NCBI RefSeq assembly: GCF_958979055.1
Contig: NC_084896.1
Span: 4,216,001 to 4,280,000, forward strand
From: Alnus glutinosa
Lineage: Eukaryota > Streptophyta > Magnoliopsida > Fagales > Betulaceae
DNA length: 64,000 bases
Direction of reading: 5' to 3'
Below, in pieces: positions 1 to 12,236 of this stretch; the stretch's first letter is position 1, and each line of letters opens with the position of its first letter. The position numbers and the translations under genes were made by a program. The notes under the pieces are model-generated. The model ran no database searches. It saw nothing but the letters and a program-made list of their open reading frames with translations, and was not told where the DNA came from.

Positions 1-735
1 CAAAAATTGTAGAATCAGTAAAAAAATCTGATAAACGGAAATGGCCTTCGGATGAATCCTGGTGAAGTAGCAGGATAGATAGAACCAGATACAACCCACA
101 GCAAAGGAAACAAATCCTGCCCCTTTTCAAATAAATCCAGCAAAGGCTCGATTCCCGTATACAGAGGAGACTTGGTGAGAACTGTTCGGTTGCTTCGTCA
201 AATTTCTGAAATTTGTGAAGGGCGGTTTCACCAAAAAGCACCAAGAAGCAGCAGTAGAAAAGCCTCTTGAAGATTGGGAAGAAGACGAGAAATTTCCAGG
301 GGAAGAAGAAATTTCAAAAGTGGGTGACAATAGGTGACAAAATTAATATTCCTTACTCGAGAAAGAGAGAAGGCAGAAGAAACAAAACATGGAGATTTGG
401 AAATAGGAGAGAAAACTGGACAGATGGCTGGGAGGAAGACAAAGAAATTTGTCAGGGGAAGATGATAATTCAAAGGGGTGAAAAAGACCTAGTTTTTCCT
501 TACTCTTGGTAGAGAGAAGGCAGAGTTTATCTCACTAAGATATGGGATTTCGAGACCATTATAAATTTGTATCAACATTGTTCTACCTCTTTGACCTCAA
601 CAAATTTCTTATGACCATTCTCCTTAATTTATAAGAAAAAAAGTGCTTTTTGAAGGCTTCAACAACACGGGGAGTCTAAAAGATATTTGGTCTGGCTTGA
701 GTTTTCTTTAGATAAGAAAACTTATGAGATTGAGA
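1..735. other. Spacer with no identified gene
   Basis: No recognisable gene. A 67-codon open frame on the minus strand (about 127-330) has a serine-rich start and could be the first exon of a gene reaching off the left edge, but no family motif or good splice donor was found. The rest is AT-rich with purine-rich patches. Confidence 0.4.
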
Positions 736-744
736 TTGATGTTT

Positions 745-968
745 TTCACCCTGGTCTGTTTGGATGCAAGAGTTGAATTCTGATTTTATTATATTTTTTA
801 TTACAGTATTTTTTTTAAAAAAATATATATATTTTATTCAACTTTTTCAAAAATAAATCATATTTTATTCAATTTTTTCTAATTTTATATCACAAAGTTA
901 AACTTCGAAATTTGCACGCCAAATAAAAATTAAATTATGATTTAAAAAATCAAACACCCAAACGAATC
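745..968. repeat. MITE-like inverted repeat
   Basis: The left edge reads GGTCTGTTTGGATGC and the right edge, reverse-complemented, carries CGTTTGGGTGTTTGATT, with an AT-rich middle of about 200 bp. This GTTTGG-type end is common in plant hAT and Harbinger MITEs. Ends are diverged and no clear target duplication was seen, so the class is uncertain. Confidence 0.35.
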
Positions 969-1079
969 AATTTTGCTAAATACCAACAATTGATTCAAGG
1001 TCACAAGTGAAAATTGAATAAAAGAAAAACTTTGTATAAAATGCTTGAGAGGGGCAAAATGGTTGATATTTAACATCTA

Positions 1080-1983
1080 AAACATGTGCTATAGGAATTT
1101 TTCATTGCTTCTCTCTCATTTTTTAGAGAGAAAAGCTCCCCCTTATCATTAGAAAATAACTTTCCACCTTCTTGTAAGGCCTTCCATTGTTTCTTGTGGG
1201 TGTTTAGGTGGAGGGCTGAGTTTTCTCTCTCCCTCCTCTCTTTTCCCTTTTGTCTCTTCCATTTTTTTGGGTTTTCCCTCATTTCTTTTGTTGTTTTCCC
1301 TCCCTCTTCAGCAATGCTGACACTTAAACTGTGCTCCTCCACACCTCCACCACTACCGACCTGCACCATCCTGCTGGTCCTCCACTCTGTGTTGCCCTTT
1401 TCATTAGAGAACTCAGCTTAGAGTCACCTCTTATTTCCAAGCTAGATCTGTTCGTCTCTGTCGCTCCCATTCACCAACGCGTCACTCTACCACTTTCCTT
1501 AGCCTCAACGCCCTCCATCACTGGTCTTTGTGCTTACACCCGCAGCCCATTGGCCCCTATGTGCCGTGTGGAGTTGCCCATCCTTTCCAAGTTATATATG
1601 CTCGTCTCCGCCGAGCCACTCCGCCTCCTTCCTCAGCCCCTCTGCTCTTGGTTGCTAGCGTTCGTACAACAATCCGAAGGCGACGCGTCTCCCATTCGCT
1701 CGACCCCTTCCTCATCGTGCTTTCCACTCATGATGGTGTTGTTTGGGATTTTTACTACTTTCTTGTTTTTTTGTCTGTTTTTCTATTTGTTTTGTTTGAT
1801 TTTTTGTTGTTTGTATGTTGTATTTTTGTTGTTTGTATGTTCTGATTGTTTGCTTTTTAAGTTGTTGTTGTATTTTTGTTGTTTGTCTATTGGTTCTTTG
1901 TATTTATGTTCTTGTGCTTTTTGTAGGTTATTGTATCTCTATTCCTTTATTGCTTGATCTTGTATTCGAAGATTGTTGGTCAT
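1080..1983 (+). mobile_element. LINE-like 5' region (C/T-rich leader)
   Basis: A block of C/T-rich, relatively GC-rich sequence (1190-1740) grades into a T/G-rich stretch (1740-1960). It contrasts sharply with the AT-rich flanks and resembles the 5' leader of a plant L1-type LINE. A purine-tailed segment homologous to another LINE-like copy in this window lies at 2,600-2,937, so I read 1080-2937 as one LINE body into which the Cassandra element (1984-2571) was inserted. The long open frame at 1331-1957 is low complexity and matches nothing I know. The LINE assignment is inferred from composition and tail. Confidence 0.4.
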
Positions 1984-2571
1984 TGTTGGCATATTTTTAC
2001 GGAGTTTGGTAGTGCTATCCCTATATAAATACACACTTATTGACACCATGTGTTTTAAAGTCGTGATGACCATGAACCTATCAAAACTCTGCAGTTAAGC
2101 GTGCTTATGTGAAAGTAGTATTGGGATGGGTGACCTCTTGGGAAGTCTGGTTCGAGTGAGCCAAAAGCAGACAATATTGTGTCATTAGTGTGGGTCGTTA
2201 CAAATGGTATCAGAGCTATTACCCAGTCTGAGCTGGGGGAGAGTGTACAAGCCCACGAGGGTTGCCAGTGGGCACTCGTTGGGACGCCACGAATGGGGTG
2301 ATCCCATGAAAGTCGCCAGGGGGAATGCTGAGTCCCAATAAAATGTGATTGTGACGTCCCACATCACTTGGAAATGTGGACGTGCTTATATGTATAAACA
2401 CATAATTATTGATATAACACGTTTTAAAGCCGTGCTGGTCATGAACCTATAAGAATTCTGCAGTTAAGCGTGCTTCAGTGAAAATAGTACCGGGATTGGT
2501 GACTTATTAGGAAGCCTAGTTCGAGGGAGGTAAAAGCGGATAATATTGTGTCGTTGGGGTGAGTAGCTACA
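1984..2571 (+). mobile_element. Cassandra-type TRIM retrotransposon (copy 1)
   Basis: Two direct repeats of about 220 bp (about 1984-2202 and 2350-2571) each contain a 5S rRNA-like core, visible as CTGCAGTTAAGCGTGCTT (near 2090 and 2459) followed by the GGGTGACC-type box in the first copy. Just after the left LTR is the primer site TGGTATCAGAGC (2205-2216), complementary to the 3' end of initiator tRNA-Met. The internal region is only about 145 bp and non-coding. LTRs carrying a 5S-derived promoter are the defining trait of Cassandra. The first 50 bases of the left LTR are badly diverged, so its start is approximate. It depends on enzymes from other elements. Confidence 0.88.
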
Positions 2572-2599
2572 ATCCCCCTGCCCTTTTACTACCTCTTGG

Positions 2600-2937
2600 T
2601 GGTTGTTATTATTACTAAGCAAGGGTTCAAGTAGGGTTGAAGAGTGTTTTGAGGGTCATGCTCTTGTCCGCGTCCCTTGAAATTCAGGTAGAGTTTAAGG
2701 GTATTGAGACGGTCATGCCCCTGGCCTTCTATTTTGGTATTTTCATTGCTTTATGTGGCATCTATTCAGAGGACCAAGTAATTTGTTTACAAATTTTCTA
2801 CTATTTGTATGTATTATCTACACTGTAATTTTTGTGTTGGGTTTGTTATTGAGGAGCCCACCCATTCATTTTGAGTACTATAACCATTTCTCAATTTGCC
2901 GAAAAAAAAGAAGGAAAAAGAAGAAGAAGAAGAAAAT
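2600..2937 (+). mobile_element. LINE-like 3' segment with purine tail
   Basis: The segment contains AAGTAGGGTTGAAG and GAGGGTCATGC motifs and ends in a long A/G-rich tail (2899-2937). The same motif order occurs at 55,940-56,400, where the GGGTTGAAGGGT unit is repeated. Two dispersed copies and a purine tail fit the 3' untranslated region of a LINE. No reverse transcriptase reading frame survives. Confidence 0.45.
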
Positions 2938-2999
2938 ATGTGCTATAGTGAAGAGTCCAGCTGCTACAAGATGAACAGGGACAAGTATTGTGTTTGTTT

Positions 3000-3270
3000 T
3001 TTGATTTAGATTTTTTCTTGGGATAGAGTTCCATCATATTAGGTCGAAGTAATTTCCTTTAGTTCAATATATAAAATTATTTGTGTTTTTTAGTATAAAA
3101 ATACATGTTTTTTTAATAGCATGTATTTTTTATATTAAAAAAAAGTATGTTTTTACTTGTTTTTTATATGCTATTAAAAAAACATGTACTTCTTACATGC
3201 AAAAAAAAATGTGACAATTTTATAAGTTGGGTCCAAAAAAATTATTTAAATCCAAATTGAAGAAAAAACT
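3000..3270. repeat. AT-rich hairpin repeat (MITE-like)
   Basis: The sequence folds on itself through repeats around AATAGCATGT/ACATGCTATT and AATACATG/CATGTACTT. It shares features with the better preserved hairpin element at 35,185-35,455 (both carry AATTTTATA next to GTGGG/TGGGT). No target duplication identified. Confidence 0.35.
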
Positions 3271-3390
3271 GTCATTTTTCATGGGTTGATAACTAATTGA
3301 GTTATATTAAGCACCAAGTACTTATACAAAAATATGGGCTGAGACACCAAAGCTTGGTTCAAAACAAATGGGTTAATTATATTTATTACG

Positions 3391-3483
3391 TCTCCAAGAG
3401 ATAGTTCAATTGGTTGGAGACCACGTCTCATGAAGCGAAGGTCATTAGTTCGAATCCCCTTTCCCCTCTCTTGTGTGGACATG

Positions 3484-3523
<40 letters not shown>

Positions 3524-3540
3524 TTATTTATTTATTACAT
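3391..3540 (+). mobile_element. tRNA-derived SINE
   Basis: A pol III A-box-like TAGTTCAATTGG (3402-3413) is followed 33 nt later by a B-box-like AGTTCGAATCC (3447-3457). This is the spacing of a tRNA gene, but the acceptor and anticodon stems are not formed, so it is not a functional tRNA. It runs into a (TA)n tract and a TTTA-rich tail. SINEs with such heads are common in woody eudicots. Confidence 0.6.
3485..3519. repeat. (TA)n microsatellite
   Basis: About 17 TA units directly after the SINE head, followed by TTTA repeats. Probably polymorphic. Confidence 0.9.
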
Positions 3541-3759
3541 CAATTATCTATCATTTATATATTGCCCCATGAATTCTAACATGACAGTCAATTTCTTGAA
3601 AGGCTTAAACTACCATTTATTGCCAAAAAAAGAAAAAAAGAAAAAAGGAAAAAAGAAACCATTCTGTTGGGCTAGTTCATCAAATCATACAGAACCAAGA
3701 AAACAAATAAAAAATAAAAAAAATACGTGAGATGCATGTGATCTTTTTTCCTTGAAATC

Positions 3760-4380
3760 ACAAAATTACACTCAATTACAAAAATACAAAAAAAAAAACA
3801 AAACAAAAGCTTAAAAAAATGAAAAAAAAAATACAAAAAAACAAAGAGTGGTGTTCGTGGAACAACTCATAGGATTGATTTGACCACCCCCATAAAACCC
3901 TGGGGTGGCGGCCAAACCACTCCCAAATGATTATAGGAGGTAGGGATACACTCATACAATTCATGTGTGGCCGATCCACTCTAAGGGTATTTAAGTAAAT
4001 TTAGTTTTTGAATTAAGATTTCTTTTTAATTTTTTAATTTTAAGATTTATTTTTTAATTTTGTATTTCCTTTATTTTGAATTATTTTAACTCTAAAGGTA
4101 TTTAAGTAATTATTGTCATTTCACATTAAAAAAAAAAAAAAACATGTGCGTTGTCACGTATGTGTTTTTTCATATGATTTAGCGCGCTCGACTAATGAAA
4201 TAACTTTTTTTTTTTTATTTTTTTTTTATTTTTTGTCAACGATCGGTAATTGAAGGGTATGACAGGTGTTAGTACGTGGGGGGCAACATGTAAATGAGTT
4301 GTAGTTGTCCACCTAAAAGCTTATGATTGATAGTTGAGGGGGTTAAGCATAATTTAACCCAAAACTAAATTTAGGCACTC
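3760..4380. repeat. Possible degraded MULE-type MITE
   Basis: AT-rich flanks surround a GC-rich centre (about 3880-3990) with GGGGTGGCGGCC, like the centre of the better preserved element at 43,921-44,487. Terminal repeats are too decayed to delimit. No coding potential. Confidence 0.25.
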
Positions 4381-5600
4381 AACCCAATTCTTACTATGGA
4401 AGATTAGTGATGAGCACCTAAAAGCATTGGATTTAATGATTAATCCATGTTTTTTTTTTTTTTTTTTTTGGGAGGGAGGGGTGAAATGTATTTCATTTTG
4501 TCTAGTAAACTAATGTATGCCTATAATTTGTTTCGTATTGGTCATGTTAGAATACTAATTAAATTATTAAATCATTTATTTTTTATTAGTTTAAACTTTG
4601 GGGCAATTGATAATTTAGCATGATATCAATACAAAGATTGTTTGAATATTATTTCCATCATTTACCTATTATTTCAATTAAATATTACACTTGTTGGGTT
4701 CACTTATTAAGGGCTCGTTTGGGCGTTCGATTTTTTTTGTATTATATTTTACTACATTTTACTATATTTAAAATTGTGAATACAGAGAAGATTTATTTTT
4801 TAAAATTATGTTTGAATGGTTTAGAGAATCTGAAATAAAATTTGAAAAGGATGTTTGGGAGTGTGAATTGAATTGGAAAAATATATATAAATATTTTTTA
4901 TATTATTATAAAATTTTTTAAAAAAACTTATTAAAAAAAAAAAAAAAACAAAATGGGGTGGTTTTTGAACAATATATATGTTGGTGACCTTGTTTTGTGT
5001 TGAATGTTTGATGTATGAAAACTATAAGTTTTCCATTCTCATCCCCTTCCCCTTCACCCATTTTTAATTGCTTAGAGAAAAGAGAAGGAAAAGTAGTATA
5101 AGTCAACAAGCTATTGATTATTGCCAGCTAACTTTTACCAATAAAAATATCAATATGAGTATCTAGCCTCTATAGTGTTCTATTACAAGATTATTAATAA
5201 TTAAATTAACAAATTTCTATTGCATTTAGAATGTCAGTGGTAATCAACCTACAAGTATATAGCATACTAATCCCATCCATAACATACATTAACCATAGGA
5301 TTACATCAGATTGTGAAGTATGATAACACAACCTCACCTCTCTAGCCCAAATTCTAAATATATGATAACATCGGATTGGGGTGACACTATTTAGACACAT
5401 TCTTGTTTATAAATTTTAATTTTTAGGATCAAAGCTGTTTTACAACATAAAAAACAAAAATTTTACAAAAATGTACTCAATTTTTATTGGTAAAATGTTA
5501 CATTTTTAATAGGTAGTATTTTTCAAACTGTTTGAAAGAAGAAATTGTATAAATTCATAATAATTTTAGAATTTATAATATATATATATTTTAAATGATA
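4381..5600. other. AT-rich spacer
   Basis: Long T and A runs (for example 4451-4470 and 4934-4948). A GGGCTCGTTTGGGCG edge at about 4710 with a TGTTTGGGAG motif near 4852 may be a decayed MITE. No gene, RNA or clear element seen. Confidence 0.5.
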
Positions 5601-5948
5601 GGAATATATCCACGTCCCAAATGCTTACCAGATTGAGGCCCAACAACAACCAAAAGCCATTGGGTTAGGAATTAGGATTGCCCCCTTTTGGTACCAAAAG
5701 AGGCTCAAAAGGAGTCAAGCCATCTCAAGTACCACCGTGCGAAAGCAGCAAAAGAATTCGTATTGGAATACGTGGCGGCCCCTTGAAGTCATTTCACCCG
5801 AGAGAGAGACGCGCAAAGCGGAGAAGCATTCACCGCCATGGAAGCTCCCCATGGCATCCCATCCCACATGACAAAAAATCTATTTACACACACCAAATAA
5901 ATAAATAAATAAATAAATAGAAATTAAAAAACTGTATAATGTAAAAAA

Positions 5949-5998
5949 TATATAAAAGGTCGTCCCGTCCTTTATATTCGCTCTTCACTTTAGGGTTT
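5949..5998 (+). promoter_or_regulatory. UPL3 core promoter: TATA box and telo-box
   Basis: TATATAAAAGG at 5949-5959 is a good plant TATA box, 400 bp upstream of the UPL3 start codon. TTTAGGGTTT (5989-5998) is a telo-box, a motif common near transcription starts of plant housekeeping genes. Transcription would start at about 5985-6000, giving a leader of roughly 370 nt. Confidence 0.55.
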
Positions 5999-6360
5999 TC
6001 ATTGTGTAAAGAGTCTCTTTCTCTCTCTCTGGCTCTGTAATTCAACCCTAAATTCACAGACCTTTGAAAAAATTGGCTGATGCAGTCCGTAATTGTAAAG
6101 ATTCTAACCGATATTTTCCCATCAATCGCTGATTTCTTTGGTTATTGCGTGGCTGATTGAAATTCCAATTCCATTTCGAAGAGCAAGAAGAGGAATATAG
6201 GGTTTGCTCCAGCTGATTCGACAGCAGAGCTTCGATCGTTTCAAGAATCCGGTGCGGGCAGATGCAGCGTGGGAGCGGATCTCGAAGCGACTCGTGATCG
6301 CCCCGCCCGCCCAGGGGTGGCCGGAGCGAGCGTCGAACCCTAAGGTTTGGTCGCTTTTGT

Positions 6361-9300
6361 ATGGAAACTCGGAGCCGGAAGCGGGCGGAGGCCACATCAG
6401 CAGCGCCCTCTTCTTCCTCCTCCGGTCCCACCACCCGTTCCTCCAAGCGTGCACGCCTCCTCTCCTCTGCCGCCACGTCATCCGCCTCCTCCGCCGCGCT
6501 CTCCTTGATCTCCACCCGCTCCCGCTCCTCCGCCGCTGCCAAAGTTAACGACCACCCTATGGACCCCACCACCGAGTCCTCCGGGTCCCGCCGCCGGGGT
6601 CGAAACTCGGATAACAGAGACAATTCCGAGAAAGGGAAGGAAAAGGAGCACGAGATTAGGGTTAGGGATAGGGATAGGGATAGGGATAGAGATAGAGATA
6701 ACGAACGGAGCTTGGGTCTGAACGTCGATGCGGGCTGCGATGACGATGACAACGACAGCGAGGGCGGCGGAGTCGGAATTCTGCACCAGAATCTGACCTC
6801 AGCAAGCAGCGCCCTCCAGGGGCTGCTGCGGAAGCTCGGGGCGGGGCTAGACGATCTTTTGCCATCATCGGGGATGGGCTCGTCGTCCGCCTCGCACCAG
6901 AGTGGGCGGCTGAAGAAGATTCTCTCTGGGCTGAGGGCTGACGGGGAGGAAGGGCGGCAGGTCGAGGCGCTGACGCAGCTCTGTGAGATGCTTTCTATTG
7001 GAACTGAGGAGTCGCTGAGCACATTCTCTGTTGATTCGTTTGTACCGGTGCTCGTCGGGTTGCTGAATCACGAGAGCAATCCTGATATAATGCTCCTTGC
7101 AGCGAGGGCGCTCACGCATCTGTGCGATGTGCTCCCTTCGTCCTGCGCAGCAGTTGTTCATTACGGCGCAGTTTCTTGCTTTTGTGCGAGGTTGCTTACG
7201 ATTGAATATATGGACTTGGCTGAACAGGTTGGTTTCTTTCTCGAGAAATGCTTCATGGACTTAAGACTTACAAATGGAGCCTTACTAACTGATGTGCAGC
7301 TTATTCATTGAAGATGATTAAAACAATTAATAAAAAAAAATATTATGAGTACCAATGAATAAGCTCTACATCATCTTAGGAAGGCTCCTTTGTCAAATTT
7401 TAATTACATGTAGCATTTCTCTTCTTTCTCTGTGAAATGATTCAGATGGGTAGGGAATTTGATAATTTAGCTTCTGCTTTGTTAGATATGGTTGTGACTA
7501 TGTTACTTTATAGTGGAAGTGAGTAAACTATAACCTTAAATTTGTATATGTGAAGTTAATGGAGCATTGCTTAGGTGCTGCATTATGATATTTATGCTTG
7601 TTATGATGTATAACAGTCTCTACAAGCCTTGAAGAAGATATCTCAGGAACACCCAACTGCCTGTTTGCGAGCTGGTGCTCTTATGGCAGTGCTTTCGTAT
7701 CTGGATTTCTTTTCCACAGGAGTTCAGGTAACTTAATTAGTGGAATTTGAAACTGACAAGTTGGTTCCTTTGGTTGAGAGAGAAGGACCCATTTTGCATT
7801 TTGGATCTTCATTGAGTAATTCTCATTTTTCTTTTACTTTTGACCCAGCGAGTGGCATTATCTACGGCTGCAAATATGTGCAAGAAACTCCCTTCAGATG
7901 CAGCTGACTTTGTTATGGAGGCTGTTCCCCTGTTGACTAACCTTCTTCAGTATCACGATTCAAAGGTAATGGTAATTATTTAATAGTTTGTGAATTATGG
8001 ATTTCCCTTCTGGGTATAATTTCTGCTTATCATGTTGCATTGTGTTATGATTGTAGGTGTTGGAGCATGCTTCTGTTTGTTTGACTCGAATTGCTGAAGC
8101 ATTTGCATCATCTCCAGATAAATTAGATGAACTTTGCAATCACGGTCTGGTTACTCAAGCTGCCTCGCTTATTTCCACCAGCAATTCTGGAGGTGGACAG
8201 GCATCTCTCAGTGCTCCTACATACACAGTAAATGCAAATTTGACCCTTGAAATTTGATGCTTATGTATATTGGAGGGCCATCCTTGGTAGTTGGTATTAA
8301 GGCTTAGCTAAATTGAGATGAGTTTATGTATATTGGAGGGTTCTGATTTTGACTTATTTGGCATACAGGGTTTAATACGACTTCTTTCCACTTGTGCAAG
8401 TGGGTCTCCTTTGGGATCCAAAACTTTGCTTCTCCTGGGTATCAGTGGCATCCTTAAAGATATTTTAGCGGGTTCGGGCATATCAACTAATGCGTCGGTT
8501 TCACCTGCTTTAAGTAGACCGGCGGAACAGGTATTGCTGTTCTTTTAGTGGCTTTTATTATAGCTGGAAGGGGTTGTTGTTTTCATTGCTATAGTAGTAT
8601 ATCAAAACGATTGTAATTATCAGCCTTTTTTTAAGCTCTGTGAAATTCTACTTGATTTATACTCATTATGATTTAAAATGAGTGACACAACTTGTCTATT
8701 GTTTTTCTTGCCGATATTAATTTTTTGTAACATGCATTTTGTTGTATTCTTTATTCTATTTGCCATAAATATATTGAGGGGTTATATCAGAGTCTTTGAA
8801 CCTTCCAATTATCTTTCTAACATTGAGAGTTTGAATTTTTCTGTTTTTCAATCAACTATGCAGATTTTTGAGATTGTGAACCTTGCAAATGAGCTTCTCC
8901 CTCCATTGCCGCAAGGAACCATCTCCCTTCCATCTAGCTCTAATTTATTTGTGAAAGGATCTGTTGTTAAGAAGTCTTCGGCTGGCAGTTCTGGGAAACA
9001 GGAAGACTCAAATGGAAATGTTCCCGAGGTTTCAGCACGGGAGAAACTATTAAATGATCAGCCTGAACTTCTTCAACAATTTGGAATGGATCTCCTTCCT
9101 GTTCTGATTCAGGTAAGTTTTTGGTGCGCCTAAGTAGTTTCTGATCTATACTTGGTTTAGTTGGTGATTTTTTTTTTTTTTGCTGAATGGTTTAGTTAGT
9201 GAATTATAGTGTTTGTTTATTTTTCAATCAGATCTATGGTTCTAGTGTGAATGGCCCTGTTCGTCACAAATGTCTTTCAGTGATTGGAAAATTGATGTAC

Positions 9301-12193
9301 TTCAGTACTGCCGAGATGATTCAGTCTTTATTGAGTGTGACGAACATATCAAGGTATCCAACTTTAATTGATTATGATTTCTTCATATGCTCACAGTATA
9401 CTTTGTTGAGAAATACTTATTCTTCACTTCATCATTTTGCTTTGTTATCATAGTTTCTTAGCTGGTGTTTTAGCATGGAAAGATCCACATGTCTTGATTC
9501 CTGCCCTCCAAATTGCTGAGATTCTGATGGAAAAGCTTCCTGGGACTTTCTCCAAGATCTTTGTTAGAGAAGGTGTGGTACATGCTGTGGACCAACTTAT
9601 TTTAGCTGGTAATCCAAATCCTGCACAGTCATCTTCTGCTGAGAAGGAAAATGAGTCCGGCCCTGGAACATCATCTCGCTCTAGGCGCTATAGAAGACGG
9701 AGTGGAAGCACCAATGTGGATGGAGGTGCTTCAGAAGAATCTAAGAATCCCGGTTCAGTAAATATTGGATCGCCTCCAAGTTCGGTGGAAATTCCTTCTG
9801 TTAATTCCAATCTTCGTACGGCAGTCAGTTCATGTGCTAAAGCTTTTAAAGACAAGTACTTCCCTTCAGAGCCTGGCTCTGTTGAAGTTGGAGTTACAGA
9901 TGATCTTCTACATTTAAAGAATCTTTGCATGAAGTTGAATTCCGGTGTTGATGACCAAAAGACTAAAGCAAAGGGGAAATCTAAAGCTTCTGGGTCTCGC
10001 CTGGGTGATAACTCTGTGAATAAGGAAGAGTATCTGGTTGGGGTTATATCTGAGATGCTATCAGAACTAAGCAAAGGGGATGGTGTATCCACTTTTGAGT
10101 TTATTGGTAGTGGTGTGATTGCTGCTTTGCTGAACTACTTCTCTTGTGGCTACTTTTCTAAGGAGAAAATATCAGAAGCTAACTTGCCCAAACTTCGCCA
10201 ACAAGCACTTCGAAGATTCAAGTCATTTATTGCTGTTGCTCTTCCTTCTAGTATTGATGAAGCAAGTGTAGCTCCTATGACTATCTTGGTTCAGAAGCTT
10301 CAAAATGCTTTGTCCTCCTTGGAGCGTTTCCCTGTTGTGCTGAGCCACTCATCTAGGTCATCTAGTGGAAGTGCACGCCTCTCCTCTGGACTGAGTGCAT
10401 TGTCTCAGCCTTTTAAGTTGCGTCTCTCTAGAGCCCAAGGTGAAAAATCTCTCCGCGACTATTCATCTAATGTTGTACTGATTGATCCATTGGCAAGTTT
10501 AGCAGCTGTTGAAGAATTCCTTTGGCCCCGAGTTCAGAGAGGTGAATCTGGTCAGAAGTCCACGCCATCTGCAGGGAACTCTGAGTCTGGAACTACACCT
10601 ACAGGAGCTGGTGCTTCTTCTCCATCTACTTCTACTCCTGCTTCCACTACTCGTCGTCATTCTACTAGATCCAGAGCATCTGTTAATATAGGTGATGCAT
10701 CTAAAAAGGATCCATCACAAGAGAAAAGCACAAGTTCTTCGAAGGGAAAGGGTAAAGCTGTTTTGAGACCTGCTCAGGAGGAGGCTAGAGGACCTCAAAC
10801 AAGAAATGCTGCCCGTAGAAGGGCAGCGCTGGATAAAGATGCTCAGATGAAACCTGTAAATGGGGACTCTACTTCTGAGGTATGCTGCGAGTATTCTAGG
10901 ACTAGAAATTGCCAAAACAATGCTGATCTGCCTGAGTAGAAGAATAAATAGAAGACACCAAGTTTAAAATACTGGCTTTGATTTGTACAGCCTATGCTAA
11001 CATGATTCTTATAGCTGTTTCCTTTATTCCTCCTTGTGCCTAGGATTAGGTTGCAAGTGTGACCTCTGTGTTTGTGCATCATAATATATAATTGAAAAAT
11101 TAAAATAAGTTGAAGTGAATGTAAGGACTTTGATAAGAAGTTGAAAAAGTAGGAACATAAAATGCCAAAATTACCTTACAAGACATTGATGAAAGGTGCC
11201 TTGATGTATCACTGTGACAGTCCTGATACTTGAAATCAAAATAAGCTCTATCATTGCTATATTATGAGAAGTTTTGTCTTCTTACTTGAAATGCTATGAT
11301 TGTATTTATGGCTAGAGATTATAGATGTAATTTTTTTCTTCTATAAAAAATTCCAGACTCAGGACCTACTCTCTCATACCATAATGCTAGCTTGTGTTTT
11401 CTTTTCTGGCTATCCCAAAATTTATCTCCATCGTCAAAAATTCAATGAATGATTTTTGCACTTCCCAGTACTCTTTCCTCCCTTAATGTTACCTCGTGTT
11501 TTCTTTTGTGACTATCCCAAAATTTATGCCCGTAAAAAATTCAATGAATGATTTTTGCACTTCCCAGTAATTCCTGGTATCTCATGTATTTTTCTCCTTG
11601 TTCAATTTAAAAGTAAAGGTATTATTCCAAAGTTAATAATGAAAATTAGGTGAGAAAGCATTTAACGGTAGTTTGTTTAGAATTATGTAAATCGAGATCT
11701 TTTAAATATGGAAGGTGTATCATTTTCAACAGTGGATTTTGTGTTTTGCATTATATTTGTGTGAAGTCAAAATCTTTTCAATATGGATGGTTTGTCATTT
11801 TCACCGGTGCCTTTTGCATATATTGAAAAGGTCCCGCTTTTAGTCCTTCTCTAGTGCATGATTGTATATAAGTTAGTGGCATCTTGTTTCAAGAACTCTA
11901 AGAACTTATTATCTATTGCTATAATATTCTGATTTCCTATGAAACATAGGATATGGATTTTTTTTTTTTTTGATATGGGAGTGTTAAGTATTATACCACT
12001 TATATGCATTTCAACTTGCTCTGCTCCTTTGGTTGTTTGAAACAAATGTGATATGCAAGGTTAGAAAATGGTACTTGCCTCTTTTTTGGGGCAAGTACAA
12101 TGATACTTGCTTTAGGATTTGAGTAAAGGCAGAGACCAATAGATAGATGTTTCGAAGCTTATGAGGGAGAAATAAAAATGTCTTTGAGGTCTA

Positions 12194-12236
<43 letters not shown>

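Noticed and set aside
1331..1957. 208-codon open frame on the plus strand
   Set aside because: C/T-rich then T/G-rich low-complexity DNA with no domain pattern. More consistent with a retroelement leader.
2090..2125. Possible 5S rRNA gene
   Set aside because: Only the core of 5S is present, it lies within repeated LTRs, and a tRNA primer site follows. This is Cassandra, not a functional 5S gene. The same holds for 53,600-53,700 and 54,000.
6478..6868. Long minus-strand frames over UPL3 exon 1
   Set aside because: Shadow frames caused by high GC content in the real coding exon.
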